Shown: positions 11,434-20,672 of the stretch, one piece after another
Layout of the letters: each line of letters opens with the position of its first letter
Position numbering within the stretch: position 1 is the stretch's first letter
NCBI RefSeq assembly: GCF_016808095.1
Contig: NC_068976.1
Location: 5,179,001 to 5,243,000, forward strand
DNA length: 64,000 nucleotides
Source of the DNA: Vigna angularis
Taxonomy: Eukaryota; Streptophyta; Magnoliopsida; Fabales; Fabaceae
Reading direction: 5' to 3'
Made by a program: the position numbers and the translations under genes
The notes under the pieces: generated by a model
What the model was told of the DNA's origin: nothing
The model's input: the letters and a program-made list of their open reading frames with translations, nothing else
Databases searched by the model: none

Positions 11434-12897
11434 ATGTCTACCTATTCTGGCTATGTGAATACTGCTTATTCTGTGGATGCCTCTAGCTATGACTCTTATT
11501 CTGCATATTACTGTGATTTTAATTCTGCTAAATTTTATGATGAGAAAAATATGGATCATCCTCAATTTCCTGAGCTCACTCCTCGTGAGCCGGTCCCACC
11601 TACAAAGGATGATATTCATTGCGTTCTTAGCACTGGACTGATATATATGCTTCCTAAGTTTCATGGTTTTGCTGGAGAATGCCCACATAGACATTTGGAG
11701 GAGTTCCACAACATTTGCTCTTCAATGAAGCCTCCACATGTCCCTCTTGATCACATTTTCTTGAGGGCATTTCCGCACTCATTACAAGGAGCAGCTAAGG
11801 ATTGGCAAGACTCTCTTCCTCTAGGATCCGTTACCGATTGGGGATATCTTGAGCTTCAGTTTGTGAGAAAATTCTCCCCTGAGCAGTATGGATACATCAA
11901 CGATCCTGAGTGGAACAATCTTAACAATGAATGGTACGATACCCCACAAGATCATTATCAAGAACCACCATTCGAGAGTCCTTTCATGCCTCCACCAGTC
12001 CAGCAATATCAGAATCAGCAGTATAATGCCTCTGCCCAAACAACTCCTCAGCCTTCAACTTCTGAACCTACATTGAAGGAGTTATTGGAGCAGATGACCA
12101 TGCAGAATCTCAAGTTCAAGCAAGAGAGCATGAAGATCCAGCAGGAAACTCAAGCTGCCATGCAGAATCTGAGTGATCAGATCGGGCAGATGGCCACTCT
12201 TGCACCTGAGGAGACTGCTGATGAACATTTTGAGGCCCAAGCAAGAATAAGCAGTAATTCTGACCCAGGTAGACCAATTTCATCTTCCACTACTTTTCAA
12301 ATCTTCAAGGAAGTGGAGGTAAGCATACCTCAGTATGATTATGCTATTCATGATTATGTTAATAATTATGCTGTTGATATGTATGCGGATGACTATATTG
12401 TTGCTGAGCATGATTTTAATTTTCCCTCTGTGCATGATGAGAACAAATTTTTGCCATCATATCTGAATACTTCTTATCCATGCACTGAACATGAATCTGA
12501 ATTTGTGGTAGATAATGTTTCTAAAATTGAAATTGATTCATGTTCTGAGGATGTATCTAAGGTTCAGCCTATTACATTGGGATTGGGTGTTATACCTCTG
12601 CATGATATTTCTGTGGAACCATTTCGTACTAACCATATTGCAGGAGGTACGTATAAATTTGATCAACATACACCCACAGTGGAAAACAAAGGTGCTGACA
12701 CTGACAATTCGAAGATCAACAGGCACCTGCTGAATCCGCTCAGTAACAATATTTGCTGTTTAGATCCGGCGGTGGAGGATATTTCCCTGCTTGATCAGAT
12801 TTGGAGGATGAAGCAGTTCGTCCTCAACAATTTTGTGCTGGATCCTGAAGAGAAGAACATCTCCCTACAAATCCAAAATTGGCAACTGCCACCCTGA
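11434..12897 (+). CDS. Gag protein of the young element (487 aa)
   Basis: The ATG at 11434 is the first in frame; upstream codons are T-rich leader. Residues of about 55-150 form a retrotransposon gag core ('LPKFHGFAGECPHRHLEEFH' then 'AFPHSLQGAAKDWQDSLP' and 'LQFVRKFSP'), the plant gag family found in Athila and Tat elements. A glutamine-rich segment and a coiled-coil-like stretch ('TLKELLEQMTMQNLKFKQES') follow. The acidic C-terminal half is unfamiliar. There is no CCHC zinc knuckle and no protease motif, and the frame ends in a plain stop with no pol downstream. The protein probably forms particles that package the element RNA, using enzymes supplied in trans. Confidence 0.88.
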   Translation: MSTYSGYVNTAYSVDASSYDSYSAYYCDFNSAKFYDEKNMDHPQFPELTPREPVPPTKDDIHCVLSTGLIYMLPKFHGFAGECPHRHLEEFHNICSSMKPPHVPLDHIFLRAFPHSLQGAAKDWQDSLPLGSVTDWGYLELQFVRKFSPEQYGYINDPEWNNLNNEWYDTPQDHYQEPPFESPFMPPPVQQYQNQQYNASAQTTPQPSTSEPTLKELLEQMTMQNLKFKQESMKIQQETQAAMQNLSDQIGQMATLAPEETADEHFEAQARISSNSDPGRPISSSTTFQIFKEVEVSIPQYDYAIHDYVNNYAVDMYADDYIVAEHDFNFPSVHDENKFLPSYLNTSYPCTEHESEFVVDNVSKIEIDSCSEDVSKVQPITLGLGVIPLHDISVEPFRTNHIAGGTYKFDQHTPTVENKGADTDNSKINRHLLNPLSNNICCLDPAVEDISLLDQIWRMKQFVLNNFVLDPEEKNISLQIQNWQLPP

Positions 12898-13650
12898 CCA
12901 GGGAAGTTTTCTTTTTCTTTCTTCCCCGTTTTCATATTTTTAGTGCACTTGTCCTTTATCTGTTTATTGTTTTAATTGATGATCTTATGCTTAGAAAACA
13001 TCTAGGACAGTGTAGTTTAAGTGTGGTCTTGGGAAGATTCTGCATTTTATTTTTTCTTTTAAGTTTGTTTTTCCTTTTCTTTTTTGTTTTCGAATTATTA
13101 ACTTTAAAAAAAAAAAAAATTTAAATAAAAAAAATTTGTGTGTTATGTTCCAGATCTGTTGTTTTGTTAATTTATGTTCTGTAAATATATGTTTTTTCTG
13201 CTATTTTTGACATTTGTGTTTTGTGTGCTTTGATATTTTGTGTTCGATTTTATGTCTTTTGTTTTGTTAATTTGTGTTCTATTTTTTATTTAGTTTTTGT
13301 TTAAAAAAAATAATAATAAAAAATATAAATAAAAATAAATAAATAATCGTAAGAGCAGAATTAGCAAGTAAAGGGCAGAGAGGTGAAACTATCTGAGTGC
13401 ATTTATTGAACATACCATATACGCAAAAAACATTCTGTCTTACATAATAATAAAAATAAAATACATAAAAACATAAATATAGTTGTTCGGGGTTCGATCT
13501 TCCACGATCGTTAATATTACAAACCTTAATATAAAAAAAAAACACCATAAAAAAAATAAAAACATAAAAAAAAAATTGTTCAGATTACATGCCTCATTAA
13601 TATTCTGGCCACACTCGGCCAACAAAAACATAAAAAAAAAAACATAAAAT
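12898..13650. other. AT-rich spacer between gag and the antisense gene
   Basis: About 750 bp of T-rich then A-rich low-complexity sequence, with A-tracts near 13106-13135 and 13540-13575. It may hold 3' ends for both convergent genes (gag on +, homeobox gene on -). No protein is recognisable. Confidence 0.55.
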
Positions 13651-14205
13651 TTAAAATTGGAAGAATTCTCGAGTTGGTTGTGGTGGTCTAAGGGAGAGCA
13701 CCGTTGAAGGAGCTCTGGTTCGGAATGCAGGGGGCGTAGGTGGCGGGATTTGCCGTTCATCTTTGTCGTCGTCGATTATGATGGGAATGGGGAAGAGGTC
13801 CAACAGCCTCGGTGCCCTCATTATCACCCAGTTGTATTCTTTCAACAAAAAAAAAAAAAACTTGTGTTAATAATAGAAGAGGAAGTGAAAATTTTCAATA
13901 AAAAATTGAGGTGTGATCAGGGTCTTACCGTACATATATAGCGGCAGTTGTGAAAACTGAGTGCCAGTGGGGTCTATCTCCGCTTGCCAGCGCCTGACCC
14001 GATTGCCGTGGTTGTTGAACCAGCAATGCACGTTGTATTCGCTGGCATCTCCGAAGATCCTTAGTCGAGACGTGATCTCGACAACTTGCGCTCTGCTTGG
14101 GTGTGTGACCCCAAAGTTGTAGATTCTGGTCATCATCTGGGTCTGATCTTCGGTAGGACGCCACCGCTGACTGGTGTATCTCTCTGATTCCATGTCACTC
14201 GTCAT
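13651..14205 (-). CDS. WUSCHEL-related homeobox (WOX)-like protein on the antisense strand, two coding exons, 154 aa
   Basis: The first coding exon runs 14205 down to 13929 and the second 13838 down to 13651. A GTAAG donor (13928-13924) and a T-rich acceptor ending AG (13840-13839) remove 90 bp. The coding total is 465 bp, exactly 155 codons with stop. Residues of about 13-74 read as a WOX homeodomain: 'QRWRPTEDQTQMMTRIY', 'EITSRLRIFGDASEYNVHCW', then 'WFNNHGNR' in helix 3. The invariant W, F and second N are kept; the usual Q is N. After splicing, residues 104-110 are 'LLDLFPI', close to the WUS-box T-L-x-L-F-P. WOX proteins are nuclear transcription factors of stem-cell niches. It lies tail-to-tail with gag. 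The frame, splice sites and two family hallmarks agree, so I read it as a captured and possibly functional gene. Expression is unproven. Confidence 0.82.
13839..13928 (-). other. Predicted 90-bp intron inside the antisense WOX-like gene
   Basis: On the minus strand it opens with GTAAG after TACG and closes with a long T-tract followed by GTTGAAAG. Removing it joins G with AA to make a Glu codon and keeps the frame open into the WUS-box exon. Confidence 0.75.
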
Positions 14206-14219
14206 GCCTCTCTAGTATT

Positions 14220-14870
14220 CTAAAACATAAAAAAATGAAAAAAAAAAAACCAAAAAAAAAAAAAACCAAAAACATAAAAAATAAAAAAACAGAAAAATAT
14301 AAAGCATAAAAAAAAATATTAGATTAGTCTGTGTTTTCTTTATTTGTTCTTGTTTCCTTTTAGATTTATTTGTCCTGTCTGTCTTTGATTGTTTCTGTAT
14401 TTGGTCTCAGATCTGTTTCACGGTCCTTGCAAAAGGGTCCTAAACGGATCTACGTCCAGTTGTCCAGTTGTCCTTGTCCATATTGTTCTTGTATATTAAG
14501 TTTCTGTGTTTTATTTTTTTTTAGTGGGGTACGTGGCGTTGTTCTACCCGATTGTCTCTGCAATACCTTCAATCGAAGGGAGATTAACGTCTGGTTTCCA
14601 GCCTATATACCCCTTACGTTTTTTGACAGTTATGTTTTATGCGTTTAAGTGTTTTAAGTTTCAGAAAAATGAAAAAAAAAATTTGAAAAGGAGAAGAAAG
14701 AAGATAGATCGGGCAGGGGGAGAGGACAAGTATTGCAGAAAAGAAAGAAAAAAAAAATATACAAGAAAGCAGGAAAAGGGAGAGGGTGAGAAAAGCTGAG
14801 AAAGTGCAAAAAGAAAGAAAAATGTAAATGAAAGCAGAAAGAAAGGTAGATCTAGGTGCAGATGACTTAC
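14220..14870 (-). other. Predicted 651-bp 5'-UTR intron of the antisense WOX-like gene
   Basis: On the minus strand the donor is a consensus CAG/GTAAGT (boundary 14871/14870). The acceptor TTTTATGTTTTAG ends at 14220, with the ATG 14 bases further on. The interior is AT-rich, with long T and A tracts as plant introns have, and encodes nothing recognisable. Confidence 0.65.
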
Positions 14871-15020
14871 CTGGAGTAGTAGGCTGGCAGAGGAGCTCCT
14901 CGCTGATCTCAGACTCTTCAGAAGGCGCAGTGGCAGAGGCTCCGCGCAGGCTCCAGACGCTCAGAGGAGGAGAGAGAAGAGAGAGAAGACAGGAGCAGAG
15001 AGAGTGAGAAGTCAGAAATG
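14871..15020 (-). other. Predicted 5'-UTR exon of the antisense WOX-like gene
   Basis: On the minus strand about 150 bp of CT-rich then GC-richer leader lies between the TATA box and the consensus splice donor. It differs sharply in composition from the surrounding AT-rich element DNA. The upstream limit is inferred from the usual 25-30 bp TATA-to-start distance. Confidence 0.55.
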
Positions 15021-15043
15021 TTGCTCGACGCTGAGGAGGTACC

Positions 15044-15052
15044 CTTTTATAG
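15044..15052 (-). promoter_or_regulatory. TATA box for the antisense gene
   Basis: The minus strand reads GGCTATAAAAGGGTACC. The box lies about 30 bp before the CT-rich leader exon and is independent of the LTR promoter, which points the other way. Confidence 0.65.
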
Positions 15053-15065
15053 CCAAAAATTCTGC

Positions 15066-15114
15066 CACTGTAGCAACAGTTCCGGTCATTGCCACCGAAA
15101 CTGTTGTCACAGTG
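15066..15114. repeat. Imperfect 21-bp inverted repeat just upstream of the antisense TATA box
   Basis: The left arm begins CACTGTAGCAACAGTT and the right arm ends AACTGTTGTCACAGTG. The arms match at about 18 of 21 positions around a 7-base centre. Relative to the antisense gene it sits immediately 5' of the TATA box. It could be a protein-binding palindrome or an RNA hairpin in the sense transcript. Confidence 0.7.
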
Positions 15115-15173
15115 CCGGTCATCTCCTTTTCAGAAAAAAATAAAAAAAAATTAAAAATTAAAAAAAAAAATTT

Positions 15174-15249
15174 AGCATCTACTGATGGATGCTAGGTGAT
15201 TTAGACATCTGCTGATGGATGTCATTGACAACATCTACTGATGGATGTT
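15174..15249 (+). repeat. Array of three 20-nt hairpins with covarying stems
   Basis: Three units start at 15174, 15204 and 15230. The first is AGCATCTACTGATGGATGCT. The stems are AGCATC/GATGCT, GACATC/GATGTC and AACATC/GATGTT, each a perfect 6-bp pairing. The outer two pairs change in a compensatory way while the 8-nt loop (TACTGATG or TGCTGATG) is nearly constant. Units with the same core occur in elements A (31570-31646) and B (62900-62956). The pattern points to a selected RNA structure. Confidence 0.8.
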
Positions 15250-16718
15250 ATTGAAAAATTTCTTCCCTTTTTCCTACTTTTTATTGCACTTGTCTATATT
15301 ATTTGACTGCTCTGAAATTGATAATCTGATGATTGTTACACACTGAGGACATTGTGTGATTTAAGTGTGGTCTACTGGGAAGAAATTCTAATTATTCTGT
15401 TATTTCTGTTAGTTTCTGTTAGTATGTATTTTGTGTGTTAAATTTTTTGTTTTTGTGTGCTAAATTTTTTCTGTTTTAAGTTGTTTTAGTGTGTCTTGAG
15501 TGCAATAAATTTTACATTTTTCTCTTGATTTCTGGATTATCTAAGTTGTAGATTTTTCCTTCACTTACTTACTACTTATAGATTGTAATCCTTGCTTTTC
15601 TTTGCTTGGAAAGATGATTATACGTTTGAGAGGTTGATTTGATTGTGACGAATACCCTGTGTGAGATTTGAGCCACTTAATTTTCTTTCTTGTGTGTGAT
15701 ATGTATCTTGAATGCTTGCACATATGCCTTGGCTTGATTCTTTTTGATATAGTTGATTGATATGCATGTTCAGACGTGATAAAGGCATTTTTGTTCTTGA
15801 ACCTCTTTAGCCAAATAAGCCTACCTTGTTATTATCCTTTGATAACCCCTTTGAGCCTATACTGTATATATTTCTTTGTGTTGAAGCTCATACACTGATC
15901 CTAAGTGAAAAACAAATGATTACCTTAACCTTAGGAAGGTCTGGAGCTATAGAAGTATTTTGTGAATAAGTGTGGTCTCCTTGGGAATTCTGATGAATTG
16001 GCTAGTTGGTTCCTCATCATGTTTTGAAATGAAAATTTATATCCTGTTGTGTGATAAAAAAAAGAAAAAAAAAGACAGGATAAAAAAAAATGATGAGAAA
16101 AAGAGAAAAATTGAAAAATAATTTTGTGAATAATGGAGTCGAGAAGAGGATTGAATTAGAGGTTTGGGTGAGATTTCACTGTGTTTACATTTTTTTCCCT
16201 AGTGCACCTCTATTTCTTCTGAGCTATAGCTACTTATCCAAATTTATCCTCCCCTGTCCTTGGCCCCATTACAACCCAGTAAAGACCTTTAGATCTGAAC
16301 ATGCATATGTTTTAAGTGTTGATATTAGAAGCTTGCCAAGTCTATTTGTGTTTGTTTTCTTGAGTGCATTGAGTGACATTGATTTACCCTAGACACTTGA
16401 GAGAAACACTGTGAGTGCATCTGTGAGGTTTTGTTATTTTTGAATCACCTCTTGAGCTGATTAATCATTTTGCTGTGTATTGAATTGCTTGGATTATTTC
16501 TGTAAGTATCTGCTTTATTTGATTTGTGTTGGATAATCTCTACTTCTTTTATTTGTCTAGAATTCTTGAGAACTGTGTAAAATTCTGTTTGCTTTCTTGC
16601 GAGTTTTTATTTTTCTGTCTGCTGAGTTTGTGTCATTATTCCCAAAGTCCTTTGAACCATTCCCTGATTTGCGTCTTAATTTTGCCCAGGAGTGCAAAAG
16701 ACTAAGTGTGGTCTATTT
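15250..16718 (+). other. 3' internal non-coding region of the young element
   Basis: There is no conserved protein. The motif AAGTGTGGTCT recurs near 15363, 15969 and 16704 (also at 13019 beyond gag). The last copy is a few bases before the 3' LTR, where the polypurine tract should be. Low-complexity A-tracts occur near 16057-16100. Confidence 0.6.
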
Positions 16719-19124
16719 TGATGAATCATTATTTTCTTCACTGCACTTAGTTTATTGTGCTAGATTTAATCAGGAAATTGTGCTTAATTGTCTAGTATTT
16801 TCCCATTTTACTGAATTGAGCTTAATTCGATCAGAAATTCTTATTTTAATTAATTTGAATTATCTGAAACTAATTATTTATATTATTGAGTGCAGGGAAA
16901 ATTCTGGATAATATTTTAGGACATTTGGAAGAAAAAAATTATTTAAGAAAACATTGTTTGGCATCAGTACAACACACAGCTATTTCAACCATCACAAAAA
17001 GGGAATTTGATTTTTTTTAAAAAAATAGAAAGCATTCATGTTTGGAAAATTAATTTTGGCAAAGGGAAGTTCTAAGTGCAGCCACGGTTTTGGCAAGCAT
17101 TTGGCAAAGTTGATGTCCACCTTTAGAAGCTCACGGCAATTACATCTGCAACTCATTTCTTTCAAATGAAAAATCTTGCAAAAGGACAAAACAAAAGAGC
17201 AATTGGAGTCAAATAAGGGATCAAATTTGGTGGAAATTTACGTTGGGAAGTTGCTATTCCCTTGCCATGTCACGGTTACATATCCTAAACCCATGGACAA
17301 GTTATTTTGGTGAAAGCATTCAGCAAAAACATCTTTTTGAATGAGGGGGCCACCATTTGGGTCACATTCACGGTCAGGAGGAACTGTAAAATGCTGATAA
17401 ATACTTGTTGAAGTGTAAAGAGAACACGGTCCCACACTTATGCACATCCATTATTCCTAGAATAAGAATGGGAGCCACCAATTATTGGAAGTTCACGGAT
17501 ACTGATTTGGAAGCTGGGAGAAGATGGAGACGGAAGGGGCATCAACTTGGTTGAGCACTTCACGGTGGCTGCTGAAAGAGAAGAAGACTCCCGTCCAGTA
17601 GTAGCCATCACCGAGAGGGAGAAGAATGAAGCGTGATGCACGGCCAGCTAAAGATCACCAAAGCAGCTGCTACATACAGTAGTGTAGCTGGTCCAGCAAC
17701 CCATCGAAGGGAGAAAATGGAGGTGCAGCTGCCCACACTTGCACGTACAGCAGCCTGTCCAGAGATGATGGAGAAAGTGTGCAGCAGCCACACGCCAGAA
17801 GAGAACCACGTCCATTTTCATACATCCAGCAAGGGAAGAAGGATTGGTCTTGTCGGTCCAGCAGCTTTGGAGAGCACCATGGTGATTGATGATGGAAGCA
17901 CGTCCACCAGCAGCAGCAGCCATCAAACGTCCAGCAAACTACAAGCAGCCTCCACGTGCACAGCAGCAAGCTTGAAGAGAAAGGGAGAAGGAGATGTTGA
18001 GAGAAATAAAATGAAGAAGCATGGATGAGCTGCACCTTGGTCTTGTCTCCAGAAAGCTCACGGCCTTATCCAGAAAAGTAGAGAGGAGAAAATGCAGCAG
18101 CCACCACCTTCATTATTGGTTTAAGTGTGCAAATCCAGCAAGGAGATGCAAGAAGGACCTCTCGGTTGAAGCACAAGTTGTTCACGGGAGTTGATCTGGA
18201 GGCTGTGCAGTTGCTCACGGTCAATGGCTTGGTAGTAGCTGATCAGAGTTGGAAACGGATGAAGCACACATCAGCTGGTCCGAGCAAAGAATGGAGGTGT
18301 AGTGTCCAGCTTCAACCACACCAAGAGGAGGAGGCCGTGAGAGTCCAGCAGCCCACACTTGGGACGTTCCAGCAAGCTGAAACAAGAAGACAAGGATTAG
18401 GGGACCACTTTATTTTTGGTATAGACAAAATGAAAGAATGTTTTATTAATATGGGTGGAAAAATTGGCTGAAATGGAGAAGTCACGGGAGGTTGCAACAA
18501 AAAGAGAAGTGGCTATAAAAGATGAAGAGCAGCAGCAGATTGGAGTATTAGATTTAGGAGTAGATTTTGGTGTTATAGTAGAATTAGTTTAGGAGAAGTC
18601 ACGCCTCTTCCTTCTTTTCCAGTTCTATTTTCATCATCCAGTTCTATTTTCATCAGTACTTGAATTTTATTTCTGAAGCGTGCATTTCACACTTTGATCA
18701 TTTCATTTTCATTTTATTTCAAGTGATGAATTTTAATTTAAGAATTGAATCTTCGATAAATTTTATTTTGAGTCAAGTGCTTTTAATTTTATCGTCTCTT
18801 TTATTTTACCGCTTATTACTTTTTGAGTCGTTTAATTTTACCGTTTCTCAAATTTACCGCTTTCCGTTTTTACCGTCTTTTACTTTTTGATTTTACTATT
18901 TTTAAAATTTGCTTCAGTGTTGTTAAATTCAGTTATTGTATTTAAATTCCAGTTTAATTTATTACCGCAAACAAAAACATCACAAACCCCCCCACTTCGT
19001 GTAAAAAAATCTGAGACTAAACCACCAAAATTGGTCCTTGAGAGACGACCTAGGAGTCACTTCCTAGTCCTGTACTGCATTAATTTTGTTGTATCAAATT
19101 TGTATGACCGCGACAGTCGTATCA
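16719..19124 (+). repeat. 3' LTR of the young element (2406 bp)
   Basis: It has the same length as the 5' LTR and is about 99.7% identical to it by eye. It ends ...GTCGTATCA, directly followed by the GTTAC duplication. Near-identity of the LTRs indicates a recent insertion. Confidence 0.96.
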
Positions 19125-20660
19125 GTTACACTTTCTTCCTGCTCATTAAAGGGTTCTATACCTATCAACGTTGTTTTTAAGGAATGCGTTTTGAACATAC
19201 ATTGTGTTTGATGACAATATTAACAATGGATTCCAAGCATGGAATTTAAAAAAAAAAAAAAAAAAAATGAAGGTCTCATTTGTCTATGCATCCATGCATC
19301 ATCATGACATAACATCATCTTAGAGGAAGCGAGGAGAATTGTTTGCAAAATCTTCATGTTTTACTCGGCATTTATCAACTTTCCAAAGCTGCAAGTCAGG
19401 TTTTAATTTTCTGTTATCGACCCTCTGCATGGCAATGGTCGGATTTAAATTTCTGTTCTGTGAGTTTGGCCCTCTGCAAGACAATGGTCAAATCCAGGTT
19501 TTAGTTTTCTGTTATCGGCCCTCTGCATGGCAATGGTCGGATTTAAATTTCTGTTCTGTGAGTTTGGCCCTCTGCGAGGCAATGGTCAAATCCAGGTTTT
19601 AGTTTTCTGTTATCGACCCTCTGCATGGCAATGGTCGGATTTAAATTTCCGTTCTGTGAGTTTGGCCCTCTGCGAGGCAATGGTCAAATCCAGGTTTTAG
19701 TTTTCTGTTATCGACCCTCTGCATGGCAATGGTCGGATTTAAATTTCTGTTCTGTGAGTTTGGCCCTCTGCGAGGCACTGGTCAAATCCAGGTTTTAATT
19801 TTCTGTTATCGACCCTCTGCATGGCAATGGTCGGATTTAAATTTTCGTTCTGTGAGTTTGGCCCTCTGCGAGGCAATGGTCAAATCCAGGTTTTAATTTT
19901 CTGTTATCGACCCTCTGCATGGCAATGGTCGGATTTAAATTTCTGTTCTTTGAGTTTGGCCCTCTGCGAGGCAATGGTCAAATCCAGGTTTTAATTTTCT
20001 GTTATCGACCCTCTGCATGGCAATGGTCGGATTTAAATTTCCGTTCTGTGAGTTTGGCCCTCTGCGAGGCAATGGTCAAATCCAGGTTTTAATTTTCTGT
20101 TATCGACCCTCTGCATGGCAATGGTGGGATTTAAATTTCTGTTCTGTGAGTTTGGCCCTCTGCGAGGCAATGGTCAAATCCAGGTTTTAATTTTCTGTTA
20201 TCGACCCTCTGCATGGCAATGGTCGGATTTAAATTTCTGTTCTGTGAGTTTGGCCCTCTGCGAGGCAATGGTCAAATCCAGGTTTTAATTTTTTGTTATC
20301 GACCCTCTGCATGGCAAAGGTCGGATTTAAATTTCTGTTCTGTGAGTTTGGCCCTCTGCGAGGCAATGGTCAAATCCAGGTTTTAGTTTCTGTTATCGGC
20401 CCTCTGCATGGCAATGGTCGAATTTAAATTTCTGTTCTGTGAGTATGGCCCTCTGCGAGGCAATGGTCAAATCCAGGTTTTAGTTTTTTGTTACTGATAC
20501 TTTACTTGACATTGGTCATTTGGCATCGTGACTTGAATTATTTTGTTCGTTTTCTTTCATGATTGAAACCCGGACAAAATTAGTGTCTTTATCTTTACTT
20601 AGCTTTACTTAAATAATACGAAAAGATTAAATTTTCATATTATTTAGTAATATCTAAGTA
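19125..20660 (+). other. Ogre 3' non-coding region, second part
   Basis: This resumes the sequence interrupted at 8483; 19125-19129 is the right GTTAC duplication. It is dominated by the 97-bp minisatellite. The tail (20490-20660) contains ACCCGGACAAAATTAGTG near 20569, an inverted partner of the LTR start CAATTTTGTCCGGGTTG at 20682. No gene is present. Confidence 0.75.
19399..20490 (+). repeat. 97-bp tandem minisatellite, about 11 copies, in the Ogre 3' region
   Basis: The repeated landmark CCCTCTGCATGGCAATGG recurs about every 97 bp. Each unit has two related halves of about 48 bp, one with CTGCATGGCAATGGTCGG and one with CTGCGAGGCAATGGTCAA. The array is therefore a dimer-based higher-order repeat. 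Copies differ by a few substitutions. Minisatellites in the 3' untranslated region are known in Ogre elements. Confidence 0.92.
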
Positions 20661-20672
20661 AAGAGGGGCAGC
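20661..20672 (+). promoter_or_regulatory. Ogre polypurine tract
   Basis: AAGAGGGGCAGC lies directly against the LTR start TGTCAACAC. It is the expected plus-strand primer site. Confidence 0.7.

Larger units (their letters stand above)
8484..19124 (+). mobile_element. Young non-autonomous gag-only LTR retrotransposon (TR-GAG-like) carrying an antisense homeobox gene
   Basis: The element is 10641 bp. Two 2406-bp direct LTRs begin TGAT and end ATCA, and GTTAC duplications flank them. The internal 5.8 kb holds a tRNA-Asp primer site, a gag ORF, a WUSCHEL-type homeobox gene on the opposite strand, a hairpin array and a long AT-rich 3' part. I found no protease, RT, RNase H or integrase. The layout fits the gag-only class described as TR-GAG, which depends on a partner element for its enzymes. 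The PBS is of the tRNA-Asp type also used by elements A and B here, which suggests an Athila-like helper, though this is not shown. It is inserted in the Ogre 3' region. Confidence 0.93.

Noticed and set aside
19399..20490. CRISPR-like array
   Set aside because: Units are adjoining 97-bp repeats without unique spacers, in a plant retrotransposon.
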